Program-made: the position numbers and the translations under genes
The notes under the pieces: generated by a model
The model's input: the letters and a program-made list of their open reading frames with translations, nothing else
The model's database searches: none
Told to the model about the DNA's origin: nothing
DNA from: Aldehydirespirator sp965204415
GTDB lineage: Bacteria > Actinomycetota > Acidimicrobiia > Acidimicrobiales > Aldehydirespiratoraceae
Direction of reading: 5' to 3'
Length of the DNA: 64,000 nucleotides
Assembly (NCBI GenBank): GCA_965204415.1
Contig: CBDBEL010000003.1
Coordinates: forward strand, 124,001-188,000
Shown: piece after piece, positions 17,361 to 24,872 of the stretch
How positions within the stretch are numbered: position 1 is the stretch's first letter
Layout of the letters: each line of letters opens with the position of its first letter

Positions 17361-17434
17361 GGGGCTGTAGCTCAGTTGGCTAGAGCACCTGCTTTGCAAG
17401 CAGGGGGTCGTCGGTTCGAGTCCGATCAGCTCCA
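17361..17434 (+). tRNA. tRNA-Ala (anticodon TGC)
   Basis: Acceptor GGGGCTG pairs with CAGCTCC and includes the G3-U70 identity pair. The D arm is GCTC...GAGC, the anticodon stem CCTGC/GCAGG with loop TTTGCAA (anticodon TGC), and the T arm CGG-TTCGAGT-CCG. The discriminator is A434 and is followed by CCC, so the CCA tail is not fully encoded. Confidence 0.96.
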
Positions 17435-17488
17435 CCCGTTCCGAGCCCGCACCGCGAAGGTCGTCGCAACCATGAAGGGCATGATCCA

Positions 17489-18334
17489 GTGACTCGAATC
17501 GGTCTGGCCCAGATTCTCAGCCGTCCCGCTGCTACCGAGGCCAACAGGAAGGCCAGCGTCGATGCGGCCGCCTCGCTGTTCGAGCAGGGAGCCGAGATCG
17601 TTGTGCTTCCGGAGATGGCGGTGCCGTGGTACAGCACCGACCGCGAAGCGCTCTCGCCGCTGGCCGAGGCCCTCGACGGCCCGACGGTCACCGGGTGGCA
17701 GGCCGAGGCCGCCCGGCACGGAGGGCTAATCGTGGGCGGGTTGTGCGAACGATCGGGCGACGACATCTACAACACCGCGGTGGCGGTCGGTCCCGACGGC
17801 GTGGTGGCCCACTACCGGAAGCTCCACCTCTTCGACGTGGAGAAGCACTGCTTCGCTCCCGGCGACATCGGCTTGACCGTCGCCGAGACGCCGTGGGGCG
17901 TCATCGGCATGTGCGTCTGCTACGACCTGCGCTTCGTGGAGGTGGTTCGGGTGCTGGCGCTGCGGGGCGCGGATCTGGTCTGCGTGCCCACCGCCTGGGT
18001 CCGCGGTTTCGACCGGCGCCAGTACGCCGAGGGCGAGTTGATCCCTCACGCCGAGGGAGCGCTCGTGCAAGCCAACCTGAGCCAGGTGTTCATCGCCTGC
18101 TCATCTCAGGTCGGGGCCGGCGACGGCGTCGAGTGCCTCGGCTCGTCGATCCTGGCCGACCCCTACGGCGGCGTGGCGGCCGGGCCGCTGTCGACGGTCC
18201 GCGAGCAGCTCGAGGTGGTCGAGGTCGACCTGTCCGAGGCCAAGCGGGCCCAGGCCCGCAGCCCGCTCATCCAACCCCGGGCCGACCGCCGTACCGACGT
18301 CTACGGCATCCTGCACGACGGCGAGTCGCTGTAG
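17489..18334 (+). CDS. Carbon-nitrogen hydrolase (nitrilase superfamily)
   Basis: 281 residues from GTG 17489. The Glu-Lys-Cys triad is visible: VVLPEMAVPWY (Glu near residue 43), HYRKLHLFD (Lys near 112) and CVCYDLRFVEV (Cys near 150). The family hydrolyses amides, N-carbamoyl groups or nitriles. Given the hydantoinase-like genes in the window, an N-carbamoyl amidohydrolase role is attractive but unproven. The gene stands alone behind the tRNA. Confidence 0.9.
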   Translation: MTRIGLAQILSRPAATEANRKASVDAAASLFEQGAEIVVLPEMAVPWYSTDREALSPLAEALDGPTVTGWQAEAARHGGLIVGGLCERSGDDIYNTAVAVGPDGVVAHYRKLHLFDVEKHCFAPGDIGLTVAETPWGVIGMCVCYDLRFVEVVRVLALRGADLVCVPTAWVRGFDRRQYAEGELIPHAEGALVQANLSQVFIACSSQVGAGDGVECLGSSILADPYGGVAAGPLSTVREQLEVVEVDLSEAKRAQARSPLIQPRADRRTDVYGILHDGESL

Positions 18335-18354
18335 AGGCCGAGCGAGTAGGCGGG
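18333..18354. repeat. Tip fragment of the dispersed repeat family
   Basis: AGAGGCCGAGCGAGTAGGCG begins inside the nitrilase stop codon (TAG) and matches 11762-11783 with a single difference. The stop codon of the nitrilase gene therefore abuts, or is supplied by, the repeat tip. Confidence 0.6.
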
Positions 18355-18369
18355 AGTAGGGGTGCGCTC

Positions 18370-18843
18370 TCAGTCGATGCTCAAGCCCGAGAGGAGACGG
18401 TTGAGCTCGGGCACCAGCACACCGCGCAAGGAGTACGACCCGATCACTGCGTAGAGGCAGAACGCCCGCGCCCCCACACGAAAGAACCGTTGCAGGCCGG
18501 CTTGGCCCGGCGCCGCGAGGTTCAGCTGCTCAGGGGTGAAGTCATCGGGATCGAGCTCGGTCGGCACGCCTTCAGTGGCGAAGAGTTGCGTCGTGGCCGA
18601 CGCTCCGTCGAACTCGACCAGTGCGCTGAAGATGCCGTTGCGGTCCATGGTCTGGGCCGCCTCGGATCCGTAGTCGCCCCGCTCGGCCGGCAAGGAGAAG
18701 TTGGCCAGGTGCAGCACCACCAGCGGCGCCGCCGCGGGCTCCAGGCTGGGATCCAGCGAGGCCGGGTCGGGCTGGATGGACATTTCCGCCTCCCAACCCG
18801 AGGGCACGTCGATCCCGACGCCGTGTGCGGCGAGCCGGCTCAT
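18370..18843 (-). CDS. Hypothetical protein, 157 residues
   Basis: Not recognised. It starts MSRLAAHGVGIDVPSGWEAEM, a pattern like secreted or cytoplasmic DUF1795-type proteins ('v-vPsgWe'), and contains a hydrophobic patch FCLYAVIGSYSLRGVLVPELN near the end. There is no signal peptide, TM segment or metal motif. It is the last gene downstream of the MauE/MauD-like cluster on the same strand, with a ~50 nt gap, so co-transcription is plausible. Confidence 0.6.
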   Translation of the reverse strand: MSRLAAHGVGIDVPSGWEAEMSIQPDPASLDPSLEPAAAPLVVLHLANFSLPAERGDYGSEAAQTMDRNGIFSALVEFDGASATTQLFATEGVPTELDPDDFTPEQLNLAAPGQAGLQRFFRVGARAFCLYAVIGSYSLRGVLVPELNRLLSGLSID

Positions 18844-18892
18844 CTCAGGGTCTCACTCAACAGTGTCTGTCCCTAGCGGAGGGACGGTCGGG

Positions 18893-19480
18893 TCACAGCG
18901 CCAGCAGGCCGGCCGCAGCCACGCCAGCCAGAGCCGCGGCGACCCCAGCCCCGATTCGACGAGCCCGGTCGGCGTAGTGATCGAGACGGCGGTGCAGCCG
19001 GCGAAGGTCTCCCGTCGTTCGAACCCGGCGGACCAGCACAAGGCTCGCGCCACGAGCGGCTCCGAACGCCGCTCCCATCATCAAACCGGCTGTCATGTCC
19101 CCTGCCAGCACCGCGGCCAGCATGAACAGCGGCACCAGGGCGGTGTTGACTACCGTCGTAACCGCCGCGCCAAGCTGCAGGCCGAAGCCCGACCCGTACA
19201 CCCACGAGCGGTACGCGACGAGCCAGTCCTCGTTCACCTGCCGGCGACCCGGCAAGCGACGGCCTGACAGATCCCAGATCGCAGCCGCGGCGCAGGCCCC
19301 TGCCAGCACGGCGAGACCGGCAGCGCCAGCCCGCGCCGCAGCCAAGGCTTGGCCTAGCGCGCCGAGTGTCGCCCCGACGGCAGCTCCGCCTAGGAGGGCG
19401 CCAAGCGCCAGCCACGCCACCGTCAACGACCATCGATTGCCCCGGGCCCGCTCGCCGAGCGGGCTGATGCTCGTGAGCAT
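18893..19480 (-). CDS. Multi-pass membrane protein of the Mau-like cluster
   Basis: 195 residues from ATG 19480; GAGGGA lies ~5 nt upstream, which favours this ATG over the one at 19486. Several Ala/Gly/Leu-rich membrane segments are visible (WLALGALLGGAAVGATLGAL, AGLAVLAGACAAAAIW, ALVPLFMLAAVLAG and a C-terminal GVAAALAGVAAAGLLAL). A charged loop, RTTGDLRRLHRRLDHY, precedes the last helix. No family was recognised. It may help insert or modify the exported partner proteins encoded upstream. Confidence 0.65.
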   Translation of the reverse strand: MLTSISPLGERARGNRWSLTVAWLALGALLGGAAVGATLGALGQALAAARAGAAGLAVLAGACAAAAIWDLSGRRLPGRRQVNEDWLVAYRSWVYGSGFGLQLGAAVTTVVNTALVPLFMLAAVLAGDMTAGLMMGAAFGAARGASLVLVRRVRTTGDLRRLHRRLDHYADRARRIGAGVAAALAGVAAAGLLAL

Positions 19481-19489
19481 CGACATCCC

Positions 19490-19561
19490 TCAAGGCGACC
19501 AGGACGACCGCGCCCCCGCAGCCAACGCCGCCGCGACCCCGATGACCAGTACCGGGGTCAT
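19490..19561 (-). CDS. 23-codon ORF, possible membrane micropeptide
   Basis: The ATG at 19561 overlaps the stop of the thioredoxin-like gene (ATGA) and the ORF ends 10 nt before the next gene's ATG. The peptide MTPVLVIGVAAALAAGARSS is one short hydrophobic helix. Unlike the other junction ORFs it is not a visible duplication. It is too short for the usual gene finders and its translation is unproven. Confidence 0.35.
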   Translation of the reverse strand: MTPVLVIGVAAALAAGARSSWSP

Positions 19562-20382
19562 CGATCCGCTCGGGTGCCGGCAGAGTCGGATCCGTTGCGG
19601 TGATCGGGTGCCGACTCCTCTGGGTAGACCCTCGGATGGCCGGGCTCGGATCCTGGTGGGTAGAGGCTCGGATGGCCGGGCTCGATCCCGGCCGACCTCA
19701 ACGCCGCGTCGGCCCTTTGAGCCCTGTTGCGGACCGGGCGGCGAGCCGGCCGTCGCTGCGACGGTGCAGGCCGGTCAGCCATACCGGCGTCGTCCAGCGA
19801 TTGCTGCAACAGATCGCGCAACTGCTCCCAGCTCAGGGCGCTGCCCGCACCAACGACCCTGCCCCCAGCACCATCGATGAGGGCGAAATACGGTGATCCG
19901 GGGACGTCGTAGTCCTCCCAAGCAGCGGAGGACAGCACCGCCTTCACACCATCTGGAACGAGCTCGGCCAGGGCCGACTCCGAGTCGTGGGCAGGATCCT
20001 GGCCGACGATCACCAATCGGGTGCCACCCCCGGGCAGGTCCAGGTCGGGCTCGGCGAAGGTCTCCCAGAAGCGCTGGCAGGTGCGGCACCCCGACGAGAG
20101 GAAGGCCAGCAGCGTGAAGTGCGGAACGCCGGCAACAGCCACCTTGACCGGCCCTCCGGCTGGCACCGTTCCAACCAGGTCGCGGGCTTCGCCCTGCTCG
20201 CCTCCGACGACGCCGTCCCTCTCGCCGGCCCCTCCCGGGTTGGAGACGACGGCGTTGTCGTCGAGGTGAATTCCGGCCCGGTCGAGGGCACGGAGGATCT
20301 CGGCGTGCGTCCTGAGCAGACCGAACACGAGCAGCGCCAGCAAACCGACCGCGACGGCCAGGAGCACGACCACCACCGTCAT
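19558..20382 (-). CDS. Membrane-anchored thioredoxin-like protein (MauD/TlpA type)
   Basis: 274 residues. An N-terminal TM anchor (VVVVLLAVAVGLLALLVFGLL) precedes a thioredoxin fold with active site SSGCRTCQRFW near residue 97 and a cis-Pro region DVPGSPYFALID near 160. The last ~70 residues are Arg/Pro-rich and include a 12-residue tandem repeat (EPGHPSLYPPGS / EPGHPRVYPEES). It starts at an ATGA overlap with the SLH gene, next to a MauE-like gene. MauD-type proteins form disulfides in the methylamine dehydrogenase light chain; here the client is probably the Cys-rich SLH protein. Confidence 0.78.
   Translation of the reverse strand: MTVVVVLLAVAVGLLALLVFGLLRTHAEILRALDRAGIHLDDNAVVSNPGGAGERDGVVGGEQGEARDLVGTVPAGGPVKVAVAGVPHFTLLAFLSSGCRTCQRFWETFAEPDLDLPGGGTRLVIVGQDPAHDSESALAELVPDGVKAVLSSAAWEDYDVPGSPYFALIDGAGGRVVGAGSALSWEQLRDLLQQSLDDAGMADRPAPSQRRPARRPVRNRAQRADAALRSAGIEPGHPSLYPPGSEPGHPRVYPEESAPDHRNGSDSAGTRADR
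19622..19693. repeat. 36-bp tandem repeat inside the thioredoxin-like gene
   Basis: Two units starting GGGTAGA (19622 and 19658) share CTCGGATGGCCGGGCTCG and encode the in-frame 12-residue repeat in the Pro-rich C-terminal tail. A 36-bp period keeps the frame. Confidence 0.7.
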
Positions 20383-21677
20383 CGGGCCACCATCGCGGCG
20401 CCACCCGCGGGGGCCTCCTCCGAGCCGGGCGAGTCCGAGGAATCCGGCGAATCCGAAGCCTGCGGCGAGTCCAACGAACCCGGGGCGTCCGGCGAATCCG
20501 GGGCGTCCGGCGAGTCCGAGGAATCCGGCGAGTCAGGAGTCCGGAGGTGATAGCGGTGGAGCAGCACGGCCACATCGGCGCGGCTGGCCGGCAACGAAGC
20601 CCCGAAAGTCGCACTGTCCGTCCACCAGACGATGTCCTTCTCGATGGCCCAGGCCAGCGCGTTGCGGAACCAGGCGTCCTCGCCGACGTCGGAGAACTCG
20701 ATGCTCGCCTCGCTCCGCGGCCCGCCCGCCAAGCGGTGCAAGAACACGATCGACTGCGCCCGGGTCACATTGCTCGACGGATCGAATCGGCCCGGCGCCC
20801 GGCCGGCGGTGATCTTGTTCTCGACCATCCAGGAGATCGCCCCCGCGTGGGCGGAATGGGCACTCACGTCGAAGAAGCCCTCGCCCGAAGCAGCTTCGGG
20901 CTCGCCCTGGTAGCGCCACAGGAACGTGGCGAACTGGGCCCGGGTTACGGGCTCGTCGGGACCGAACAGGTCGTCGGTGAAGCCGGCGGTGATCCCCTCG
21001 CCGGCCATCCACTCGACAGCCTCCGCGTAGAAGGCAAGGGGAGGGATGTCGGTGAAGCCCTCGTGCAGGCAGGGGCGGTCGTGAAAGCGAGTGCTGGGGC
21101 TGGTCAGCACCGGCGACGTCGCGCACGCCGGATCCCACTTCCACGGGGGCACGCAGGTGACTATCCGGCACTTGAGCGGCCCCACGCAGACGTCCTGGTG
21201 GCACTGGCCGTAGCGGAAGATGAGGCACTCCGACTTGCGGGTGTCGCAGCCGCCGTGGCACTGGCAGCGGGCCGGCGTGCACGACCTGGCGCAGAGGCCG
21301 CTGGAGGAGCACCAGCAGCCCTCGTCGCAGGTGAAGTTGCAATCGAGGTAGTAGCGGGGGCGGGGGCCGTTCAGGTCGCAGAATCCCGAGCCGTCCGCCT
21401 TCCACCAGCCCGCAACGATCGTTCCCGGCGGGCAGAGGTTCTCTCCGGTGATCTTGCAGCAGAACTCGCTCCAGCCGTCACAGCACAGGGCGCCGCGACT
21501 GCACTGGTGGCCCCTGCACACGATGATGGCCGCTTCGGCTGTGGTGGGTCGGATGGCGTAGGCGACCGGGGCGACCGCGACCGCGGTGGCGGCCATGGCC
21601 GACTTGCGCAGGAAGCCGCGGCGTCCGGCTCGGCGGTCCACCACCCGCGACACCCGCTCGACCAGTCTGCGGCTCAC
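20379..21677 (-). CDS. Tat-exported Cys-rich (MADH light-chain-like) protein with three SLH repeats
   Basis: 432 residues from GTG 21677, overlapping the MauE-like stop (GTGA). A twin-arginine signal, RRGFLRKSAMAATAVAVAP, lies near residues 18-40. Residues ~50-180 hold about 24 Cys and phrases like ENLCPPGTIVAGWW and RYYLDCNFTCDEGC, resembling the methylamine dehydrogenase light chain (CPPGT...W...YRDCC). The second TTQ tryptophan of that family (IIWC context) appears to be absent, so a quinone cofactor is unlikely. Three S-layer-homology units follow (FTDIPPLAFYAEAVEWM; FFDVSAHSAHAGAISWM; FSDVGEDAWFRNALAWA). The C-terminal tail is Ser/Asp/Pro-rich. Probably a disulfide-rich cell-surface protein. 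Confidence 0.75.
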   Translation of the reverse strand: MSRRLVERVSRVVDRRAGRRGFLRKSAMAATAVAVAPVAYAIRPTTAEAAIIVCRGHQCSRGALCCDGWSEFCCKITGENLCPPGTIVAGWWKADGSGFCDLNGPRPRYYLDCNFTCDEGCWCSSSGLCARSCTPARCQCHGGCDTRKSECLIFRYGQCHQDVCVGPLKCRIVTCVPPWKWDPACATSPVLTSPSTRFHDRPCLHEGFTDIPPLAFYAEAVEWMAGEGITAGFTDDLFGPDEPVTRAQFATFLWRYQGEPEAASGEGFFDVSAHSAHAGAISWMVENKITAGRAPGRFDPSSNVTRAQSIVFLHRLAGGPRSEASIEFSDVGEDAWFRNALAWAIEKDIVWWTDSATFGASLPASRADVAVLLHRYHLRTPDSPDSSDSPDAPDSPDAPGSLDSPQASDSPDSSDSPGSEEAPAGGAAMVAR

Positions 21678-22270
21678 AGCCTTCCTCTGCCGTTGCGAGG
21701 CGCCGCCCCGGTGATGGACGGCGGCGGCAGAACGCGGAACAGGCCCGCTCCGCCGTAGCGGGACGACCGGGCCGCGAGCGCCTCGGGAAGGGCCGTGAAG
21801 GACACCAGGACGAGCCCGGCCAGCAACGCGATCACCGCGGCCAGCGCGACACCGGTTGCGGGGCTCGCCCCCACCGCCTGCACGACCGCGGAGACCGGCG
21901 GGGAGGCCGCGCCGGCGGCGGCGAACGACATGGCGGCCAGCGTCAGGTTGCCGGCGACATGGATCGGCGACGGCGGGGCGTCGAGGCGGCCGAAGCACCC
22001 GCAGGAGTCGGCCCCCGCGAGCACGGCTCGCAACACGACCAGCGCGAACGCCGCGTACATGAGGCCCACGATCCATGCTGCCGGGCCGCCGGCAAGCAGG
22101 GCGGCCGTCCCGGCCGCGGCCTCGATCGCGCCGATGAGCCGCACCGCGGCGGGCCGGGTCCGCAAGCCGACGAGTCCCGCGAAGCCGTCCGCGGGACGGA
22201 TCAGCTTGGCCACGCCGGCCACCAGCAGCAGCAGCGCGGCCGACGCGTGGATCGCGGATGCGACAGACAT
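21674..22270 (-). CDS. MauE/DoxX-like redox membrane protein
   Basis: 198 residues from ATG 22270. Four or five TM helices are visible, beginning HASAALLLLVAGVAKLIRP, with the MauE-type redox motif DSCGCFGRLDAPP near residue 88 and a helix VIALLAGLVLVSF. MauE works with MauD to mature the disulfides of exported Cys-rich proteins. The gene leads the cluster MauE-like, SLH/Cys-rich protein, MauD-like, supporting that role. Confidence 0.82.
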   Translation of the reverse strand: MSVASAIHASAALLLLVAGVAKLIRPADGFAGLVGLRTRPAAVRLIGAIEAAAGTAALLAGGPAAWIVGLMYAAFALVVLRAVLAGADSCGCFGRLDAPPSPIHVAGNLTLAAMSFAAAGAASPPVSAVVQAVGASPATGVALAAVIALLAGLVLVSFTALPEALAARSSRYGGAGLFRVLPPPSITGAAPRNGRGRL

Positions 22271-22332
22271 AGGCGGCGATGCTAACGGCCCCGGCCCGTA
22301 CGGGACCAACCGCCCCAGCGACTGATGCGGGG

Positions 22333-23181
22333 CTACGTGCTGGGCGCGATCCCTGGGGTGCGGTAGCCGTCGGACCGCCACAGGATCGGGAAATGGTTCT
22401 CGTCCATCTCGTCGTCGGTGAGCCTTGCGTAACGGGAGTAGATCGGCCCGTTGCCCTCACCGAAGCCGGCCCGGTTGAAGCGGGCCTCGCTGCTGGCGCA
22501 GTGCAGCACCAGGGACCTGCGGTGACGGCCGCTGCGGTTGGGGCCCGAGCCGTGCCAGGCCCATCCGTGGTGGAACGCTCCACCGCCTGCGGCCACTTCC
22601 ACCGCGGCGATGTCCAGTTCGACGCCCAGATTCTCAGCAGCCGCCGCCACGGGGGCCCGGAAGTCTTCAGGTGCATGGAACTGACCCATCACATCGGCTT
22701 CCGTAGGCCAGCGATGCGACCCCCTGGCCAGCTCCATGGTGCCGCCGGCCGCGGTGGTGTCATCGAGCGCGATCCAGCACGAGAACATCTCCGTGGGCGT
22801 GTACCAGGCCAGGTAGGCATTGTCGCGGTGGAAACCCAGCGAGCGGGCGCCGGGCGGCTTCCAGATCACGTTGTCCTGGACGATGCGGGCGCCGGGCCAG
22901 CCCGCCAGACGGGCCACGGCCTCGCCGAGCCGGGCGTCGAGCACCACCGACGCGATCAGCCGGTCGGCCTTCCAGCCGTTGCAGATCTGGCGTGCGAGAG
23001 TCGGATCGCTGCTGCCCTGGAGCCAGTTGACCTCGTCGGGGGCGGTGCCGGTCTCGAAGTCGCCCCGGAACAGCCGCTCGAACCGCTCCCTCAACGGATC
23101 GATCAACTCGGCGTCGATCAGCGAATCGACGGTGACGAACCCGTCGGCCTGGAACGTGGCCACAGCGGTGGCGGCGAGCAT
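22333..23181 (-). CDS. Phytanoyl-CoA dioxygenase family protein
   Basis: 282 residues; GTG 23184 and ATG 23181 are both possible starts, with GGAG very close upstream. Fe(II)/2-oxoglutarate oxygenase features are FHRDNAYLAWY (H-x-D) near residue 118, FHHGWAWHGSGPN (distal His) near 205 and an Arg in RHRRSLVLH. It hydroxylates an unknown substrate. It is divergent from the LLM gene at 23278 and shares the intergenic palindrome at 23242-23256. Confidence 0.88.
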   Translation of the reverse strand: MLAATAVATFQADGFVTVDSLIDAELIDPLRERFERLFRGDFETGTAPDEVNWLQGSSDPTLARQICNGWKADRLIASVVLDARLGEAVARLAGWPGARIVQDNVIWKPPGARSLGFHRDNAYLAWYTPTEMFSCWIALDDTTAAGGTMELARGSHRWPTEADVMGQFHAPEDFRAPVAAAAENLGVELDIAAVEVAAGGGAFHHGWAWHGSGPNRSGRHRRSLVLHCASSEARFNRAGFGEGNGPIYSRYARLTDDEMDENHFPILWRSDGYRTPGIAPST

Positions 23182-23241
23182 CACTCCAAGCTAGACCGCG
23201 GAATCGATGGCGTCACCGGAGCCGCGCGCCAGTCGCGCCTC

Positions 23242-23256
23242 AAATGTCTGACTATT
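23242..23256. promoter_or_regulatory. Operator-like palindrome, site 1 (AAatGTCtGACtaTT)
   Basis: Perfect match to AAnnGTCnGACnnTT, 21 nt before the LLM oxidoreductase ATG and upstream of the divergent PhyH gene. The GTnnnAC core is typical of FadR/FCD-type GntR regulators. Confidence 0.7.
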
Positions 23257-23277
23257 CTTCACCAGGCCGCGCAAGCG

Positions 23278-24324
23278 ATGACGGAAGGAGCGGCTTTGGC
23301 GCCTCCCGGCGACGTCAAGATCGGCCTGTTCCTCACCAACCAGCATCCGGTGGGCGCGGACCTGGTGGCGGGGATTGACGACCAGCTCCGCATGGTCAGA
23401 GCGGTCCGCGACCGCGGCTGGGACTCGATCTGGGCCGGGCAGCACTACCTGCCTGACGGCATGGCCATGCCGCAGTGCGTGCCGTTCGTGGGCCGCATCA
23501 CCGCCGAGTGCGGATCCATGGAGGTCGGGATCGGGATACTGCTGCTCGCGCTCCACAACCCGCTGGATGTGGCCGAGACGTGGGCATCGATCGACGTCCT
23601 GTGCGGCGGGCGGCTCACGTTCGGGGTGGGTCTGGGCTACCGCGAGGTGGAGTACCAGGGCTTCGGGCTGAATCCGAAGTCCAAGGTGAGACGATTCGAA
23701 GCCAATCTCGACCTGGTCAAGCGACTCTGGACCACCGAAAACGTCGACTCCGACCTCGATTGGTGCCGCCTGGAGTCGGTGACGCTCAACGTCAAGCCCG
23801 TCCAGAAGCCTCGACCCCCGATCTGGATCGCGGCCAACGCCCACGCCGCGGTGGAGAGGGCCGCCCGCATGGGCGATGCCTGGATGATCAACCCTCATGC
23901 CACCACCGAGACGATCACGGAGCAGGCGGCCCTGTTCCGAGCCACCCGCCGGGACGCAGGCCTGCATCCGGCGACGACCATGCCGGCGATGCGGGAGATC
24001 TACTGCGCCCCCACCCGGGCCCTGGCCGTGGAGCGGGCCGCGCCCTACCTGCTGAAGAAGTACCGGCACTATGCCGACTGGGGACAGCACAAGGCCCTGC
24101 CCGGCGACGATGACTTCCGGGCCGGATTCGACGAGCTGTCCAGGGGCAGGTTCATCATCGGCACCCCCGACGACTGCCTGGAGAGGCTACTCCCGTGGCG
24201 CGACGAGATCGGCGTGGACCACTTCATCTTCCGCACCGACTGGGTGGGCATGCCCGCGGAGGTCGCCCTACAGTCCATCGACTTACTCGACCGCGAGGTG
24301 GTTCCCGTGCTGCGAGCGGCCTGA
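23278..24324 (+). CDS. Luciferase-like (LLM) F420/FMN-dependent oxidoreductase 1
   Basis: 348 residues from ATG 23278; the open frame upstream is antisense to PhyH and is rejected. Typical LLM barrel phrases are DVKIGLFLTNQHPVG at the start, AGQHYL near residue 60, MEVGIGILLLALHNP, LTFGVGLGYREVEYQGFG near 120 and PPIWIAANAHAAVERAARMGD near 185. The family oxidises or monooxygenates organic substrates with a deazaflavin or flavin. It is first in a run with a RidA protein and another LLM enzyme. Confidence 0.88.
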   Translation: MTEGAALAPPGDVKIGLFLTNQHPVGADLVAGIDDQLRMVRAVRDRGWDSIWAGQHYLPDGMAMPQCVPFVGRITAECGSMEVGIGILLLALHNPLDVAETWASIDVLCGGRLTFGVGLGYREVEYQGFGLNPKSKVRRFEANLDLVKRLWTTENVDSDLDWCRLESVTLNVKPVQKPRPPIWIAANAHAAVERAARMGDAWMINPHATTETITEQAALFRATRRDAGLHPATTMPAMREIYCAPTRALAVERAAPYLLKKYRHYADWGQHKALPGDDDFRAGFDELSRGRFIIGTPDDCLERLLPWRDEIGVDHFIFRTDWVGMPAEVALQSIDLLDREVVPVLRAA

Positions 24325-24381
24325 GTCCCCTGGCAGCCGCCCCAGTCATCCCGACGAACCCTGCAAAGGAGAACATCAGAC

Positions 24382-24831
24382 ATGGTGGACAAGACCATCA
24401 TCAACCCGAACATCGGCGCCGGATGGAGCGCGCTCGAGACCTCCGACGTGGGGGAGCTCGTCCACTCCGGCGGCGTCGTGGTGGAGGCCGGCGACCTCAC
24501 GTTCGTCTACCTGTCGGGCCGGACCGCCACCGACGGCGACAGCGACGTCGTCGTGGGCGTGGGCGACATCAAGGAACAGACCCGCCAAGTGATCCGCAAC
24601 CTGCTGTCGGCGCTGGAGCCGCTCGGTGGCACCATCGACGACATCGTCCGGGTGCGGGTCTACATGACGCCCCCCTTCACCAAGGAGAAGTTCGGCGAGA
24701 TTCACGACGCCCGGGCCGAGTTCTTCAACAAGGACCACTATCCGGCCAGCACGCTGGTGGTGGTCCACGGGCTGGCCCGGCCCGACGCCATGATCGAGAT
24801 CGACGCCGACGCCGTGATCTCGAAGAAGTAG
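24382..24831 (+). CDS. RidA-family protein (enamine/imine deaminase type)
   Basis: 149 residues with a strong ribosome binding site (AAAGGAG) before ATG 24382. The RidA/YjgF fold is shown by VYLSGRTATDGDS, IKEQTRQVIRNLLSALEPLG and the C-terminal DAMIEIDADAVI. The usual Arg of active RidA in the R-x-C-VE-x-IA region is replaced by PDAMIEID, so this may be an Rid2-7-type homologue with a different reaction. It lies between two LLM genes. Confidence 0.88.
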   Translation: MVDKTIINPNIGAGWSALETSDVGELVHSGGVVVEAGDLTFVYLSGRTATDGDSDVVVGVGDIKEQTRQVIRNLLSALEPLGGTIDDIVRVRVYMTPPFTKEKFGEIHDARAEFFNKDHYPASTLVVVHGLARPDAMIEIDADAVISKK

Positions 24832-24872
24832 CGCCGGCGGTCAGCCGCGCCGCCATCAAGCAGGGCCCAGTC

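Noticed and set aside
20390..20540. Tandem repeat at the SLH gene end as a further junction duplication
   Set aside because: The Ser/Asp/Pro-rich tail is irregular low-complexity coding sequence without a fixed period and does not contain a repeated stop/start.
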